The notes below the pieces were generated by a model, which saw nothing but the letters and a program-made list of their open reading frames with translations, made no database searches and was not told the origin of the DNA. A stretch of DNA of 24,184 nt, taken from assembly GCA_019634245.1 (NCBI GenBank), contig JAHQVR010000019.1, positions 1-24,184 of the forward strand. Direction: 5' to 3'. The translations under genes were made by a program, and so were the position numbers. This stretch comes from Gammaproteobacteria bacterium (GTDB lineage: Bacteria; Pseudomonadota; Gammaproteobacteria; Granulosicoccales; Granulosicoccaceae). Shown in pieces: positions 7,745-18,383 of this stretch. Within the stretch, counting starts at the first letter, position 1; each line of letters begins with the position of its first letter.

Positions 7745-9490
7745 ATGGGTCAGACACCCTTTCTGCCGGTAGCGGCGGATCTACAAGCTTGGCTTCATCA
7801 GAACGCAAAAAACTTCTCAGGAAACGATCTGGAGCGATTGCTACTGGCGGGTAAGGCCCTATGCAGCTGTGAAGCCATTGCACTTTACTGGCATACCGGT
7901 CGTGAAGTCACCGTACCCAATATCAACGAACCGATTGAAAGTCTTGAAAACCAATTGGCTCAGCGGTTAAGGCATTCGTTTTGGCCGTGGTTGCAGTCGC
8001 AACCGCCAAGGCATTTGCCTTACATTCAGCCGCTACCCGATGACCTGTGTGCGGAGCTGTCGAGTCCCATCACACTCGTTGCCCTGCATGATCACACACA
8101 ACGCCTAGATGGCATGTTGGTGTTAGCCGGTGAGATAGTCATCGCTGAACCTTGGCAGAATACAACTGTTGATCCGCTGATCGTCTTGGCAAATAGCGTG
8201 CGCGGAGAGCTGTGTGGAAGGCTGGATCCAGATACTGGCTTGTTACACCGAGCTGCCTTTATCCAACAAGTCGATCGGTGGTTTCGGCACAATCAAGATT
8301 CTGAAACTGATTCATCGTTGCTGTTAATTGAATTCACATCCCTTTTAGATATTGAAATTCTTGCCGGTGCGCAAGTCGCAGCGATGGCATTGAACGAATA
8401 CCTGGGCATTCTAGAGACCCGACTAAGGGCAAGGGACGTTGTCGGCAGGTTGGACCGCCATACCTTGGCCGTTCTTCTTAAGCAGTGTGTTGGCGAAACA
8501 GGTAAAAAGGTGGCCAACTCACTGATGTCAAGTTTGGTGGATCACCAATTTCAGTGTAGCGATTCCGTGGTGGCGACCCAACTTACTGACACACTGCTGC
8601 CGATTAATGCTGAGCATAAAGCCAGCGAGGTGTTTGAGCGCCTGCTGCCGTCTTACTCGCAGCGTGCTTCGCAGGATCTTTTGAAAGATCGATCGGCTGA
8701 CCCTCAGACGGGCCTGGTGCTGCGGTTTAAGGCGGCCGACATTGAAGAAGACAGTGCTTCGTTAGAGAGTCTGGATGGTTCGGATGATAGGCTCGAGGGC
8801 TTGCTGGCACAGCCATCATTGCGGGTACAACCTGGCGTGCAATTACTCGACACAGCGGTGGTTGCCTGTTATCGACTGAGAATCTTTGGTGAGCAACCTT
8901 CACAGAAGCCGCTCGGTGCCGAGCTTGGTATGTTGGATGAAGTGTTGACACAAATCTCAGCGAATATGACCTTGCAACAGCGCAGTTTGCTGCCCGTGCT
9001 GATAGTGGACTTGCCCGGCGCTTTTATCGATCAGGCTCGACTGGAATGGCTGCTGACGCGTTGTGTTGAAACGAGAGTGCCCATGTCGACATTCTGTTTG
9101 GCATTTAGTGAACAGGATGTTATGCAGTCGCTCAGAGACAGTTTGCCCGTGTTCAAGCGGGCCAACCGGGAAGGATTGCGGTTGAAGCTAAACGCAACGG
9201 GTACCGGCCCCTACGCGTATCGATTACAGCAACTGCTGCCGCTTGATTATATAGAGCCTTCTGCAAGTTTAATTCAGAAGGCAATGAGTGATGAATTTAG
9301 CCGAGCGTTGTTGGTGTCTCAAGTCATGGTTGCTCATAGCCTGAATGTAAAGGTGTTCGCGGCTAATATTAATTCGCTATCGCAGTTGCAATTCTGTGCA
9401 ACTGTAGGAATTGATATTGGAATGGGCAGACAATGTGGACGTAGTGTGCCACTCCACGCCATCGGGTTCAGTAGCAAAACGGGCGGGTAA
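7745..9490 (+). CDS. Degenerate GGDEF-EAL protein (probable c-di-GMP pseudo-enzyme)
   Basis: A 581-residue cytoplasmic protein with no membrane segment. Residues ~25-155 are a GAF-like sensor region (weak call). Residues ~157-300 align with a GGDEF domain: RLDPDTGLLHRAAF is the family entry motif, but the signature site reads RLDRHTLAVLL (235-245) where active enzymes have R-x-GGDEF-x-x-LL. Residues ~365-575 follow an EAL domain. There the DDFGTG loop is LNATGTG (482-488), and the AEGVE segment is AANIN in LNVKVFAANINSLSQL. No EAL triad is seen near the expected strand. Both active sites are therefore missing key residues, which suggests a nucleotide-binding or protein-binding role. The translation signal is weak. 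It sits 6 bases after the receiver gene. Confidence 0.8.
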   Translation: MGQTPFLPVAADLQAWLHQNAKNFSGNDLERLLLAGKALCSCEAIALYWHTGREVTVPNINEPIESLENQLAQRLRHSFWPWLQSQPPRHLPYIQPLPDDLCAELSSPITLVALHDHTQRLDGMLVLAGEIVIAEPWQNTTVDPLIVLANSVRGELCGRLDPDTGLLHRAAFIQQVDRWFRHNQDSETDSSLLLIEFTSLLDIEILAGAQVAAMALNEYLGILETRLRARDVVGRLDRHTLAVLLKQCVGETGKKVANSLMSSLVDHQFQCSDSVVATQLTDTLLPINAEHKASEVFERLLPSYSQRASQDLLKDRSADPQTGLVLRFKAADIEEDSASLESLDGSDDRLEGLLAQPSLRVQPGVQLLDTAVVACYRLRIFGEQPSQKPLGAELGMLDEVLTQISANMTLQQRSLLPVLIVDLPGAFIDQARLEWLLTRCVETRVPMSTFCLAFSEQDVMQSLRDSLPVFKRANREGLRLKLNATGTGPYAYRLQQLLPLDYIEPSASLIQKAMSDEFSRALLVSQVMVAHSLNVKVFAANINSLSQLQFCATVGIDIGMGRQCGRSVPLHAIGFSSKTGG

Positions 9491-9562
9491 TTCCTTAAGC
9501 CCCGCACTATGGGTTAGCTCTGCTACTATTGACTTCACCCTATAAAAAGAGTCTGTGAACGG

Positions 9563-10513
9563 ATGGGCACTGACACCTCCACGCGTTCAGTGTTGTTTGG
9601 AATGGGAATCGCATTGCTGGGCTTTGCGGTGTTCTCATTGCATGATGCTCTTATCAAGAGCGTTCGCGATATACCCGTTTTTCAAACGGTCTTTCTTGTC
9701 GTACTTTTCAGTTTTGTACCCTTCACGCTCATGCTGGCGGTTGACAAAAGAGAGCGATCGTTACGACCAAATCGACCTGCGTGGGTGGGCTTGCGTTGCC
9801 TGTTCACCACGGGTTCTTTGGTAAGCGTGTTCTACGCGTTTACCCATCTGCCGTTGGCAGAAGCCTATAGTTTGATTTTCTCAGCTCCCATATTAATCAC
9901 CTTGTTGGCTATACCGGTGTTAGGGGAGAAAATTCGCCTGATTCGTTGGGTGGCTATCGTGGTGGGTCTGCTGGGTGTGGTCATTGTGTTGAAACCAGGG
10001 CAGTCGTCGTTTCAGCTAGGTCATCTGGCAGGATTGGCGGCAGCGCTGTGTACCGCCTGCACCTCGGTGGTTACCCGAAAAATTGGAGCCGGCGAACATC
10101 CCACCACGCTCATACTCTATCCCATGCTCACCAATGTCATCATAAGTGGGCTAGCGACGGTTTTCGTTTATGTTCCGATCCCTGGCGATACGCTACTCAA
10201 GTTAGCTGCCGTCGGCTGCCTGAGCGTCATAGGGCAAATGCTAATGATTTCAGCCTACCGAAACACCGAGGCGCAGTTTATAGCGCCGATGCAATACAGT
10301 CAGATGTTATGGGCGCTGATCTACGGAGCGCTTGTATTTCAAGAGAAGGTCGATCAGACCGTGTTGGCGGGTGCCGCCATCATTGTGTTGTCGGGCTTGT
10401 TGTTTATTTGGCGTGAGTTGGTCGCTTCCATCACTAAACCTGTGCTGCGCACGCGTAACGTAAGAGCCTCCGGAGGTCCTCAGGCAACCCCTGTGGAATC
10501 TGATCATGGTTGA
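9563..10513 (+). CDS. EamA/DMT-family transporter
   Basis: A 316-residue inner-membrane protein with about ten hydrophobic segments in two homologous EamA halves. The first half is roughly residues 10-142 (LPLAEAYSLIFSAPILITLLAIPVLGEKI is the typical end of the half-repeat), and the second roughly 150-290 (MQYSQMLWALIYGALVFQEK echoes it). Such proteins export or import small metabolites such as amino acids or nucleotides. The substrate is not predictable. The short tail after ~290 is polar and basic. The start is the ATG at 9563 with only a poor Shine-Dalgarno match (AAGAG 11 bases upstream). Its stop overlaps the DUF3820 start by 8 bases, so the two are likely cotranslated. Confidence 0.9.
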   Translation: MGTDTSTRSVLFGMGIALLGFAVFSLHDALIKSVRDIPVFQTVFLVVLFSFVPFTLMLAVDKRERSLRPNRPAWVGLRCLFTTGSLVSVFYAFTHLPLAEAYSLIFSAPILITLLAIPVLGEKIRLIRWVAIVVGLLGVVIVLKPGQSSFQLGHLAGLAAALCTACTSVVTRKIGAGEHPTTLILYPMLTNVIISGLATVFVYVPIPGDTLLKLAAVGCLSVIGQMLMISAYRNTEAQFIAPMQYSQMLWALIYGALVFQEKVDQTVLAGAAIIVLSGLLFIWRELVASITKPVLRTRNVRASGGPQATPVESDHG

Positions 10514-10760
10514 TCTAGACAGCACGGAGTTCATGAACGAGGTCATCGCAGCGGCGACACAAAAAATGCCGTTCGGCCGTTTCGAAGGCGAACGGCTGAT
10601 TGATCTACCCGAACCGTACGTGGTGTGGTTTAAATCCGAAGGGTTTCCGAACGGAAAACTCGGCCAGCAAATGGCCCTGATTTATGAGATCAAGGCCAAC
10701 GGCCTGGAGAAGCTCATTCGCCCATTGATCGACCGTCCGGACGAACCGAGCTTGACCTGA
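10506..10760 (+). CDS. DUF3820 family protein
   Basis: A small 84-residue soluble protein that matches the DUF3820 pattern across almost its whole length: KMPFGRFEGERLIDLPEPYVVWF, then FPNGKLGQQMALIYEIKANGLEKLIRPL. The biochemical role of the family is not established. Some members were described as quorum-sensing-regulated. It overlaps the end of the transporter gene by 8 bases. An internal ATG at 10533 would remove nine residues and leave the conserved part intact, so the start is not certain. The -35 element of the putative leuA leader promoter lies in its last sense codons, so the two genes are packed without spacer. Confidence 0.85.
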   Translation: MVDLDSTEFMNEVIAAATQKMPFGRFEGERLIDLPEPYVVWFKSEGFPNGKLGQQMALIYEIKANGLEKLIRPLIDRPDEPSLT

Positions 10761-10780
10761 TCCTCGCTCAGCGCTAATCT
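10752..10780 (+). promoter_or_regulatory. Putative sigma-70 promoter of the leuA leader
   Basis: TTGACC (10752-10757; 5 of 6 to consensus) and TAATCT (10775-10780; matches the most conserved T, A and final T) are separated by exactly 17 bases. The predicted start is A10787, six bases beyond the -10 box, which is also the first base of the leader peptide ATG. The -35 box lies in the end of the DUF3820 gene. The call is by eye and has not been tested. Confidence 0.55.
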
Positions 10781-10786
10781 CGCACC

Positions 10787-10824
10787 ATGAGTTTAATCGT
10801 GCTGCGACACCTCCTCCTTATCTG

Positions 10825-10837
<13 letters not shown>
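10787..10837 (+). CDS. leuL: Leucine-rich leader peptide upstream of leuA (attenuator peptide)
   Basis: A 16-codon ORF, MSLIVLRHLLLICPVS, then TAG. Five codons are Leu, three of them consecutive (CTC CTC CTT at 10811-10819), with two Ile and two Val as well. That branched-chain composition, directly upstream of leuA, is what is expected of a leu-operon leader peptide whose translation senses charged Leu-tRNA. No Shine-Dalgarno sequence precedes the ATG, and the predicted transcription start coincides with it, so translation may be leaderless. The stop codon sits in the apical loop of a hairpin (10825-10848). The peptide differs from the E. coli leader. The gene symbol is by analogy. The main doubt is that such short ORFs can arise by chance. 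Confidence 0.7.
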
Positions 10838-12632
<1,795 letters not shown>

Positions 12633-12646
12633 GGAATAGAATTTAA

Positions 12647-14941
12647 ATGACAGATCAGCTCGACCAGGCAGCACTGGAATATCATCGCTTTCCAAAACCC
12701 GGAAAGTTGGAAATCAATGCCACTAAAATCATGGTCAATCAGCGAGACCTCGCACTCGCTTATTCACCGGGCGTTGCCGCTGCGTGTAACGAAATTGCTC
12801 GTGATCCGATGGAGGCTGCACATTTAACGGCACGTAGTAATCTGGTTGCGGTCATTAGCAATGGCACCGCTGTGTTAGGACTAGGCAGTATCGGACCTTT
12901 GGCGGCGAAACCAGTGATGGAAGGCAAGGCTGTTTTGTTTAAAAAGTTTGCCAATGTGGACGTCTTTGATCTGGAGGTAAACACCACTGATATCGATCGC
13001 TTTGTGGACGCGGTTGAATTGCTGGAGCCCACCTTTGGGGGTATCAATTTAGAGGATATAAAAGCTCCTGAGTGTTTTGAAATTGAAAATCGCTTGAGAG
13101 AGCGGATGAATATTCCAGTGTTTCACGATGATCAGCATGGAACCGCGATTGTTGTGGCGGCAGCCATACGTAACGGATTACGCTTAGCGGGTAAGAACAT
13201 TGAAGACATCAAGTTGTTTTGCTCTGGAGCGGGCGCAGCGGCATTGGCAAGTTTAAATTTGTTGGTGTATATGGGGCTGAAAAAAGAGAACATTACGGTT
13301 AGCGATAGCAAGGGCATACTCTACAAAGGTCGTAATGCTGGGCTTAACCCTTACAACAGCGTATTTGCCCGAGAAACCGATGCGCGTACACTCGATGATG
13401 CAATAGACGGAGCGGATGTGTTTCTTGGTCTGTCGGGGCCAGGCGCCATTACGGCCGACCAGGTCAAACGCATGGCCTCTCAACCCTTTATTTTAGCTCT
13501 GGCAAATCCTGATCCTGAAATTAGCCCGGATGAGGTCTATGCAGTGCGGGATGATGCGATTGTGGCCACCGGGCGTAGTGATTATCCGAACCAAGTGAAC
13601 AATGTGCTGTGCTTTCCGTTCTTATTCCGCGGGGCCTTGGATGTAGGTGCTACAGAAATAAATTCGGAAATGCAGTCGGCCTGCGTGGAGGCCATAGCCG
13701 ATCTTGCCACTAAAGAGACTTCCGCGGTTGTGAATGCTGCCTATGGAGACAAACCGTTCAAGTTCGGCAAGGACTACCTCATTCCAAAACCGTTCGATCC
13801 TCGTTTGATGACCGACATCCCATTGCGTGTGGCGAAGGCTGCGATGGACTCTGGGGTGGCGACTCGGCCCATCGAAGACTTCACGGCGTACCGTAGCAAG
13901 CTCAACGACTTCGTCATCAAGTCAGGCTTGATTATGAAGCCGGTGTTTGAAGCGGCGCAACGTGATATCCAACGTGTGATGTTGTCTGAGGGTGAATCTC
14001 ATCGGGTGTTGAATGCCACTCAAATTTTGGTGGACGAAGCCATTTGTCGGCCCGTGCTGATTGGTCGACATTCGTTTGTCGAAGCTGCCATCAACGAATT
14101 GGGCTTGCGTTTGAAAATAGGGGATGGATTTGACGTGCTTGATCCGGCGGAAAACCCAGACTTTGACAGGCATTGCGATTTATATCACCGATTGATGGAG
14201 CGTTCGGGCGTGTCGCCAGAGTATGCCGCTAACGTTGTGCGCACACGGCCTACGGCGTTAGCTGCTTTGATGGTTAAACATCATGAAGCTGATGCTATGG
14301 TGTGCGGTACTCAGGGCGCCTACGCTAGACACTTACGTTACCTGTGTGAAATTATCGGCATCGATGATGGCGTTACGGATTGTTCAGCTCTGATGCTGAT
14401 GATTCTCGACAAAGGTGTCGTGTTCCTGTGCGATACGCATGTCTCTGTGGATCCAAGTGCAGAGGAAATAGTTGAAACGGCGACCATGGCCGCTAATATG
14501 GTTAGACGCTTCGGTCTAGAACCAAAAATCGGATTACTGTCACACTCAAATTTTGGCAGTCGCAACAACACCAGCGCTAGAAAGATGCGGCTAGCCAAGG
14601 AATTGCTTGCCAAATCTCACCCTGAGATAGTGGTTGAGGGTGAGATGCATGCTGATGCAGCTCTGTCCGAAGAAACACGATCGCGTATATTTCCCAATGC
14701 AGCTTTTGAAGGTGGTGCTAATTTACTCGTGCTACCGAACCTGGATGCTGCGAATATCACCTACAACATGGTCAAAGTACTCAGTGGCGGCATTCCTGTG
14801 GGGCCGATGTTGATGGGGCTGCAGCGACCAGCTCATGTGGTAACCGAATCGACATCGGTGCAAGGGATTGTCAATTTATGTGCCGTGGCGGCAGTTGATG
14901 CTATTGATTACAAGGCTCAGCGTCTGTCGACGACAGCTTGA
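12647..14941 (+). CDS. maeB: NADP-dependent malic enzyme with C-terminal phosphotransacetylase-like domain
   Basis: A 764-residue multidomain malic enzyme (malate to pyruvate, CO2 and NADPH). The N-terminal malic domain has [17 protein letters not shown] with the catalytic Tyr, [19 protein letters not shown] with the catalytic Lys, and [15 protein letters not shown] with metal-binding Asp residues. The NAD(P)-binding fold follows with [13 protein letters not shown]. The second half, from about residue 430, is a phosphate acetyl/butyryltransferase-like domain: [24 protein letters not shown] at its start and [17 protein letters not shown] near the end. This domain is thought to be regulatory in MaeB. 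The size and order are the normal MaeB form. It follows leuA by 14 bases and so probably shares its transcript. Confidence 0.95.
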   Translation: MTDQLDQAALEYHRFPKPGKLEINATKIMVNQRDLALAYSPGVAAACNEIARDPMEAAHLTARSNLVAVISNGTAVLGLGSIGPLAAKPVMEGKAVLFKKFANVDVFDLEVNTTDIDRFVDAVELLEPTFGGINLEDIKAPECFEIENRLRERMNIPVFHDDQHGTAIVVAAAIRNGLRLAGKNIEDIKLFCSGAGAAALASLNLLVYMGLKKENITVSDSKGILYKGRNAGLNPYNSVFARETDARTLDDAIDGADVFLGLSGPGAITADQVKRMASQPFILALANPDPEISPDEVYAVRDDAIVATGRSDYPNQVNNVLCFPFLFRGALDVGATEINSEMQSACVEAIADLATKETSAVVNAAYGDKPFKFGKDYLIPKPFDPRLMTDIPLRVAKAAMDSGVATRPIEDFTAYRSKLNDFVIKSGLIMKPVFEAAQRDIQRVMLSEGESHRVLNATQILVDEAICRPVLIGRHSFVEAAINELGLRLKIGDGFDVLDPAENPDFDRHCDLYHRLMERSGVSPEYAANVVRTRPTALAALMVKHHEADAMVCGTQGAYARHLRYLCEIIGIDDGVTDCSALMLMILDKGVVFLCDTHVSVDPSAEEIVETATMAANMVRRFGLEPKIGLLSHSNFGSRNNTSARKMRLAKELLAKSHPEIVVEGEMHADAALSEETRSRIFPNAAFEGGANLLVLPNLDAANITYNMVKVLSGGIPVGPMLMGLQRPAHVVTESTSVQGIVNLCAVAAVDAIDYKAQRLSTTA

Positions 14942-14965
14942 AGGTTGGACAAAGCGGAACGCAAG

Positions 14966-15313
14966 ATGGAACTCGAACTCTTTCTAAATAAACTGGACAT
15001 GACGCCCAAGTTAATTGAGTTTCCTGACACGATTGCTTTGATCAACAAGCTGTACGATTTTACGCCCACGGCCTTTCGTAACCAAGACATCATGAACGAA
15101 GCAGGGCAAAACACCGGCTCTTGTAAACTCTTTGCATTTGGTAGGCTGCATGATTTGTCGTCAGAACAAACGCTTGCCTGTTTTGGTGCATTTTATCGAG
15201 CTGATGTATTGCGAAACCCAGATTCGGATAGTCACCCAAACATCCGACAGTTTATGGAGACGGGTTGGGAGGGGATAGAGTTTTTTGGCATACCCCTTCG
15301 CGCAAAGTCATAA
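14966..15313 (+). CDS. HopJ-type family protein
   Basis: A 115-residue soluble protein matching the HopJ family, which was named after a Pseudomonas effector but is widespread in non-pathogenic proteobacteria. Seen: FPDTIALINKLYDFTPTAFRNQDIMNEAGQNTGSCKLFAFGRLHDLSSEQTLACFGAFYR, the conserved core, then DVLRNPDSDSHPNIRQFMETGWEGI. There is no export signal or secretion system nearby, so a virulence role is not implied. The function is unknown. Start: the ATG at 14966 has GGA 7 bases upstream and is preferred over an in-frame TTG at 14945, which has its AAGG too close. It begins 24 bases after maeB and may be the last gene of a leuA-maeB-hopJ unit. Confidence 0.85.
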   Translation: MELELFLNKLDMTPKLIEFPDTIALINKLYDFTPTAFRNQDIMNEAGQNTGSCKLFAFGRLHDLSSEQTLACFGAFYRADVLRNPDSDSHPNIRQFMETGWEGIEFFGIPLRAKS

Positions 15314-15334
15314 AGCTACTATTTTGGACTGACA

Positions 15335-16057
15335 TTAAAGCGCGTACCGCGCGATACCGGTAACCAATCCGATTAGCCCGCCAAAAACACCACCCCAAAT
15401 CACTAACCACCCGAGATGTTTTCGCATAACCTGTTGCATGATATCTCGAACCATCTGAGGTGTGAGTTCATCTAAGCGAGACTGCAAAACGCCCTCTATT
15501 TTTTCGATAAATTGATCGCTGGAGGCCAAAGAGGCTATTTGATCGCTAACCGCCTGTTGGAACTTAGGAGACTGCGTAGCATTCGTCAGAAAACTGGACA
15601 TCCGTTTTTTAAACGTCTCTCGCATGGGTTCAAGCGCTGTCGCGCCACCGACCATCGACAACATACTGCCGAACGAAGAGTCCAGAATAGTGGCCACGAG
15701 TTGATCAAAAGCTGCGTCCATATCCAAATTGGCAATAATGGGTTCCAAATCTATGTCCGCAGCAGCCGATGATTGAGTCGCAAAATAGCTATCCACCTTT
15801 TCTGCCGTAAATAAGTGTTCGCGCACGAGCCGCATGATGCTGGCTTTGAATTCCTCGAAACGGAGCACGATGACACCAGAGCCGTAGAGCCCGGGAACGC
15901 GCTCAAACAGCATATGCACCGCCAACCAGTTGGTCAGCGCCCCGGATAACGCAAACAAGCCAGTAGATAGCCCCACGGCTCGAGCAGGCTCCGGTAGCGA
16001 AAGGCTAAGCAGCACAATGGCCAGGGCGATTAGGTTGGTCGTTAAATTCGGTTTCAT
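15335..16057 (-). CDS. DUF445 family membrane protein
   Basis: A 240-residue protein with two hydrophobic segments at the N-terminus (about residues 7-24 and 28-50) and one at the C-terminus (about 214-236). They enclose a soluble, amphipathic helical middle. ALTNWLAVHMLFERVPGLYGSGVI is the family's entry motif, and the DUF445 pattern continues with a repeated short helical segment (FEEFKASIMRLVREHLF, then QFIEKIEGVLQSRLDELTPQMVRDIMQQVM). The molecular role is unknown. It is convergent with the HopJ gene (21 bases apart) and divergent from the xylanase (85 bases apart). No Shine-Dalgarno is visible before the ATG. Confidence 0.8.
   Translation of the reverse strand: MKPNLTTNLIALAIVLLSLSLPEPARAVGLSTGLFALSGALTNWLAVHMLFERVPGLYGSGVIVLRFEEFKASIMRLVREHLFTAEKVDSYFATQSSAAADIDLEPIIANLDMDAAFDQLVATILDSSFGSMLSMVGGATALEPMRETFKKRMSSFLTNATQSPKFQQAVSDQIASLASSDQFIEKIEGVLQSRLDELTPQMVRDIMQQVMRKHLGWLVIWGGVFGGLIGLVTGIARYAL
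15340..15352 (-). terminator. Weak putative terminator hairpin of the DUF445 gene
   Basis: GCGCG-TAC-CGCGC is a perfect 5-bp GC hairpin within the last codons of the DUF445 gene. Read on the minus strand it is followed by TTTAAT. The U-run is short, the loop is minimal and the stem is coding, so this is only a weak candidate. Confidence 0.25.
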
Positions 16058-16142
16058 CGGTGAAATATATTTCTTGTTTTGTGCGTCATCGGCCTGATCT
16101 CTGCTTTTAGAGCTTGTTAGCCATCAATGAGTCAGGTTTCTT

Positions 16143-18383
16143 ATGTTGTCAAAACTAACCCTGGGTTCGGTTTGCGCGCTCGTACTGGTTGCAGCCAAAC
16201 CGGTCCAGGCAAATTCAGCCCCAACCATCGACCCTCTGTCGAACGAACAGGTGTCGGTGGGTGAGGAGTTGCGAGTTCGGGTCGTTCCGCGAGACGCAGA
16301 TCGACAAGTGCCCGCGCTTATTGTGGAAAATCCCCCCACAAACTCTGCCTTTCCAGACAATGGCGATGGCACACGGACGTTTACTTGGCGACCAGAGAAT
16401 CGCGACATTGGAACCCGTACCGTGACCTTTCTAGCTACGGACGCACTGGATCAAAGTCTTCAGGAGCGTCGTAACCTGGTTATTAATGTAGTGGGTGCAG
16501 GTGACAATTCCAATGGGCCATCGAGCTCAATCTCCCTTGACCCGATCCCGGATCAAGTCATTCAGGTCGGAGGTCAATTCGATTTTCGCGTAGTACCACG
16601 AGATCCAGGCCGCGGAGTGCCCAATCTCACGGTAGAAGGCTTGCCTTCCGGGGCTAGCTTTGATGACAACCGAGATGGCACTCGGCAGTTTCGTTGGCAG
16701 CCCGCAGGCTCAGACAGTTTTCAACACACCATTGTTTTTGTCGCGACCGATGGATCAAACTCGAACCGGCAAGCCCGTATCAGTGTGCGTCTCAGACGGG
16801 ATACTAACGTTGACGATAGTGGTTCTTCCACAGATAACAACGCGCCATATTTTGTTGGCTTATACGACCCCATGGTTTTCTTAGGTAACACACTCAATAT
16901 TCGCATCGAGGCGAAAGATGATGATGGCGATGTGCCTGGGCTGTCCATTGAGCGGTTACCCGAAGGTGCCACGTTTAGGGATAATCTTGATGGTACACGG
17001 ACATTGAGTTGGGTGCCCTATCCGATCGATTTGGGCGAAACCATCGTGACATTTTTTGCTATTGATGCGAAAAACCCGGCGATTCGTACTCCGGCATCTA
17101 TTCGCATTCAAGTGGCACGTGATCCGAACAATCCGGTGAATTTTCCTCCGGTGATTAATGGCATTCAAAATCCCCTGATTCGTGTTGGTGATAGGTTAAC
17201 GATGAAAGTTCAACCAGTGGATCCCGATTTTACGGTGCCGACTCTAGAGGTGTTGAACCCACCTCCAGGTTCTAGTTTTATTGACAACGGTGATGGCACT
17301 AGAAATTTCAATTGGACTGTGAGTTGGGAACATTTAGGAACGACTCAAGTGACATTTCGTGCCAAAGATTCCGAAGATCCTGGTTTGCAATTTGAACGCA
17401 CTGTGACGATCACTGTCGTCGATCCTGTTTCGTTAGATCGCAGTGGTGAACGTTTACGGGTGCTGGCAGAACAACGTAATTTTCTGATTGGTTATGCCGC
17501 CGTATTGGAGTCGAACAAGCTCGCCGATCATCAGCTCTACGCTGATATTGCAGCATCTGAATTCAATATGATTACGCCCGAGAATTCTCACAAAATGGGG
17601 TGGATACAACCTCACCGAGGCTACTTTCGTTTTGACGACGCAGACCACTTGGCGAATTTCGCCACCGAAAAAGGTATGGTGCTGCATGGTCATCCACTGG
17701 TTTGGTACGCGCAGTTACCTGGTTGGGTACAAAACCTCGACCCCAGCGAAGCGCAATCAGTGATGCGTGAGCACATACAGGCATTGGTGAGTCGGTATCG
17801 CGGAAAAGTGGCCATATGGGATGTCGTCAATGAGGCTCTAGAAGATGATGGCAGCCTCAGGAATTCGATTTGGTATCAAGGTATGGGCGAGAACTACATA
17901 CGCCAGGCGTTCCAACTCGCTGACGCCAATGACCCTAATGCCGTGATGATATATAACGACTACAACGTAGCCTGGTATAACGAAAAATCCAACGCGATGT
18001 ATGAACTCCTCAAGCGCGAACGAGAGGCTGGAACCCCAGTCGATGGTGTGGGTTTTCAAATGCACTTGACGACTGAATTTAATCAATTTGGTGAGGTTGA
18101 GAGTAACTTTCAACGCTTTGCAGATTTGGGTCTGGATATCTACATTACCGAATTCGATGTTGCTGTACGGGGCGGCGGGAATGAAACTACCCAAGCCACC
18201 ATCTATCGACGCATACTGGAGATCTGTCTGCGTCAGCCGCGTTGTAAGGCTACCCAAGCTTGGGGCTTTACCGACCGCTACTCTTGGCGCGCATCGGAGA
18301 AACCCTTGCTATTCACAGACAGCTATCAGCCTAAGCCCAGCTATTTTGAGTGGCAGCGAACGTTAAGAGAGTTTAATCGCTAG
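16143..18383 (+). CDS. Secreted GH10 endo-1,4-beta-xylanase with four N-terminal Ig/cadherin-like domains
   Basis: A 746-residue secreted enzyme. The signal peptide covers residues 1-23/24 (LGSVCALVLVAAKPVQA). Four tandem Ig/cadherin-like domains follow at about 26-117, 130-217, 235-325 and 336-426. Each ends with the strand motif DN-x-DGTR-x-F/L-x-W (72-82, 175-185, 280-290, 381-391). The GH10 catalytic domain spans about 436-742: NMITPENSHKMGWIQ, HGHPLVWYAQLPGWV, acid/base Glu564 in WDVVNEAL, and nucleophile Glu670 in YITEFDV, all intact. It cleaves internal xylan bonds outside the cell. The repeats most likely act as a spacer or binding stalk. No carbohydrate-binding module is obvious. The stop overlaps the methyltransferase stop by 11 bases. 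Confidence 0.95.
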   Translation: MLSKLTLGSVCALVLVAAKPVQANSAPTIDPLSNEQVSVGEELRVRVVPRDADRQVPALIVENPPTNSAFPDNGDGTRTFTWRPENRDIGTRTVTFLATDALDQSLQERRNLVINVVGAGDNSNGPSSSISLDPIPDQVIQVGGQFDFRVVPRDPGRGVPNLTVEGLPSGASFDDNRDGTRQFRWQPAGSDSFQHTIVFVATDGSNSNRQARISVRLRRDTNVDDSGSSTDNNAPYFVGLYDPMVFLGNTLNIRIEAKDDDGDVPGLSIERLPEGATFRDNLDGTRTLSWVPYPIDLGETIVTFFAIDAKNPAIRTPASIRIQVARDPNNPVNFPPVINGIQNPLIRVGDRLTMKVQPVDPDFTVPTLEVLNPPPGSSFIDNGDGTRNFNWTVSWEHLGTTQVTFRAKDSEDPGLQFERTVTITVVDPVSLDRSGERLRVLAEQRNFLIGYAAVLESNKLADHQLYADIAASEFNMITPENSHKMGWIQPHRGYFRFDDADHLANFATEKGMVLHGHPLVWYAQLPGWVQNLDPSEAQSVMREHIQALVSRYRGKVAIWDVVNEALEDDGSLRNSIWYQGMGENYIRQAFQLADANDPNAVMIYNDYNVAWYNEKSNAMYELLKREREAGTPVDGVGFQMHLTTEFNQFGEVESNFQRFADLGLDIYITEFDVAVRGGGNETTQATIYRRILEICLRQPRCKATQAWGFTDRYSWRASEKPLLFTDSYQPKPSYFEWQRTLREFNR

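Noticed and set aside
9521..9546. TGCTACTAT extended -10 and TATAAA as promoter of the transporter gene
   Set aside because: Neither has a matching -35 at 16-18 bases, and the nearby TTGACT has no -10 at a usable distance.
14966..15313. HopJ family name suggesting a type III effector
   Set aside because: No export signal, no secretion genes and operon-like placement after maeB; the family is widespread in non-pathogens.
18373..18383. Both convergent gene pairs (1451-1461 and 18373-18383) overlap by exactly 11 bases and share TCGCTAG at the end
   Set aside because: The geometry follows from allowed frame phases and a shared short stop context. Two cases are too few to suggest a common element.
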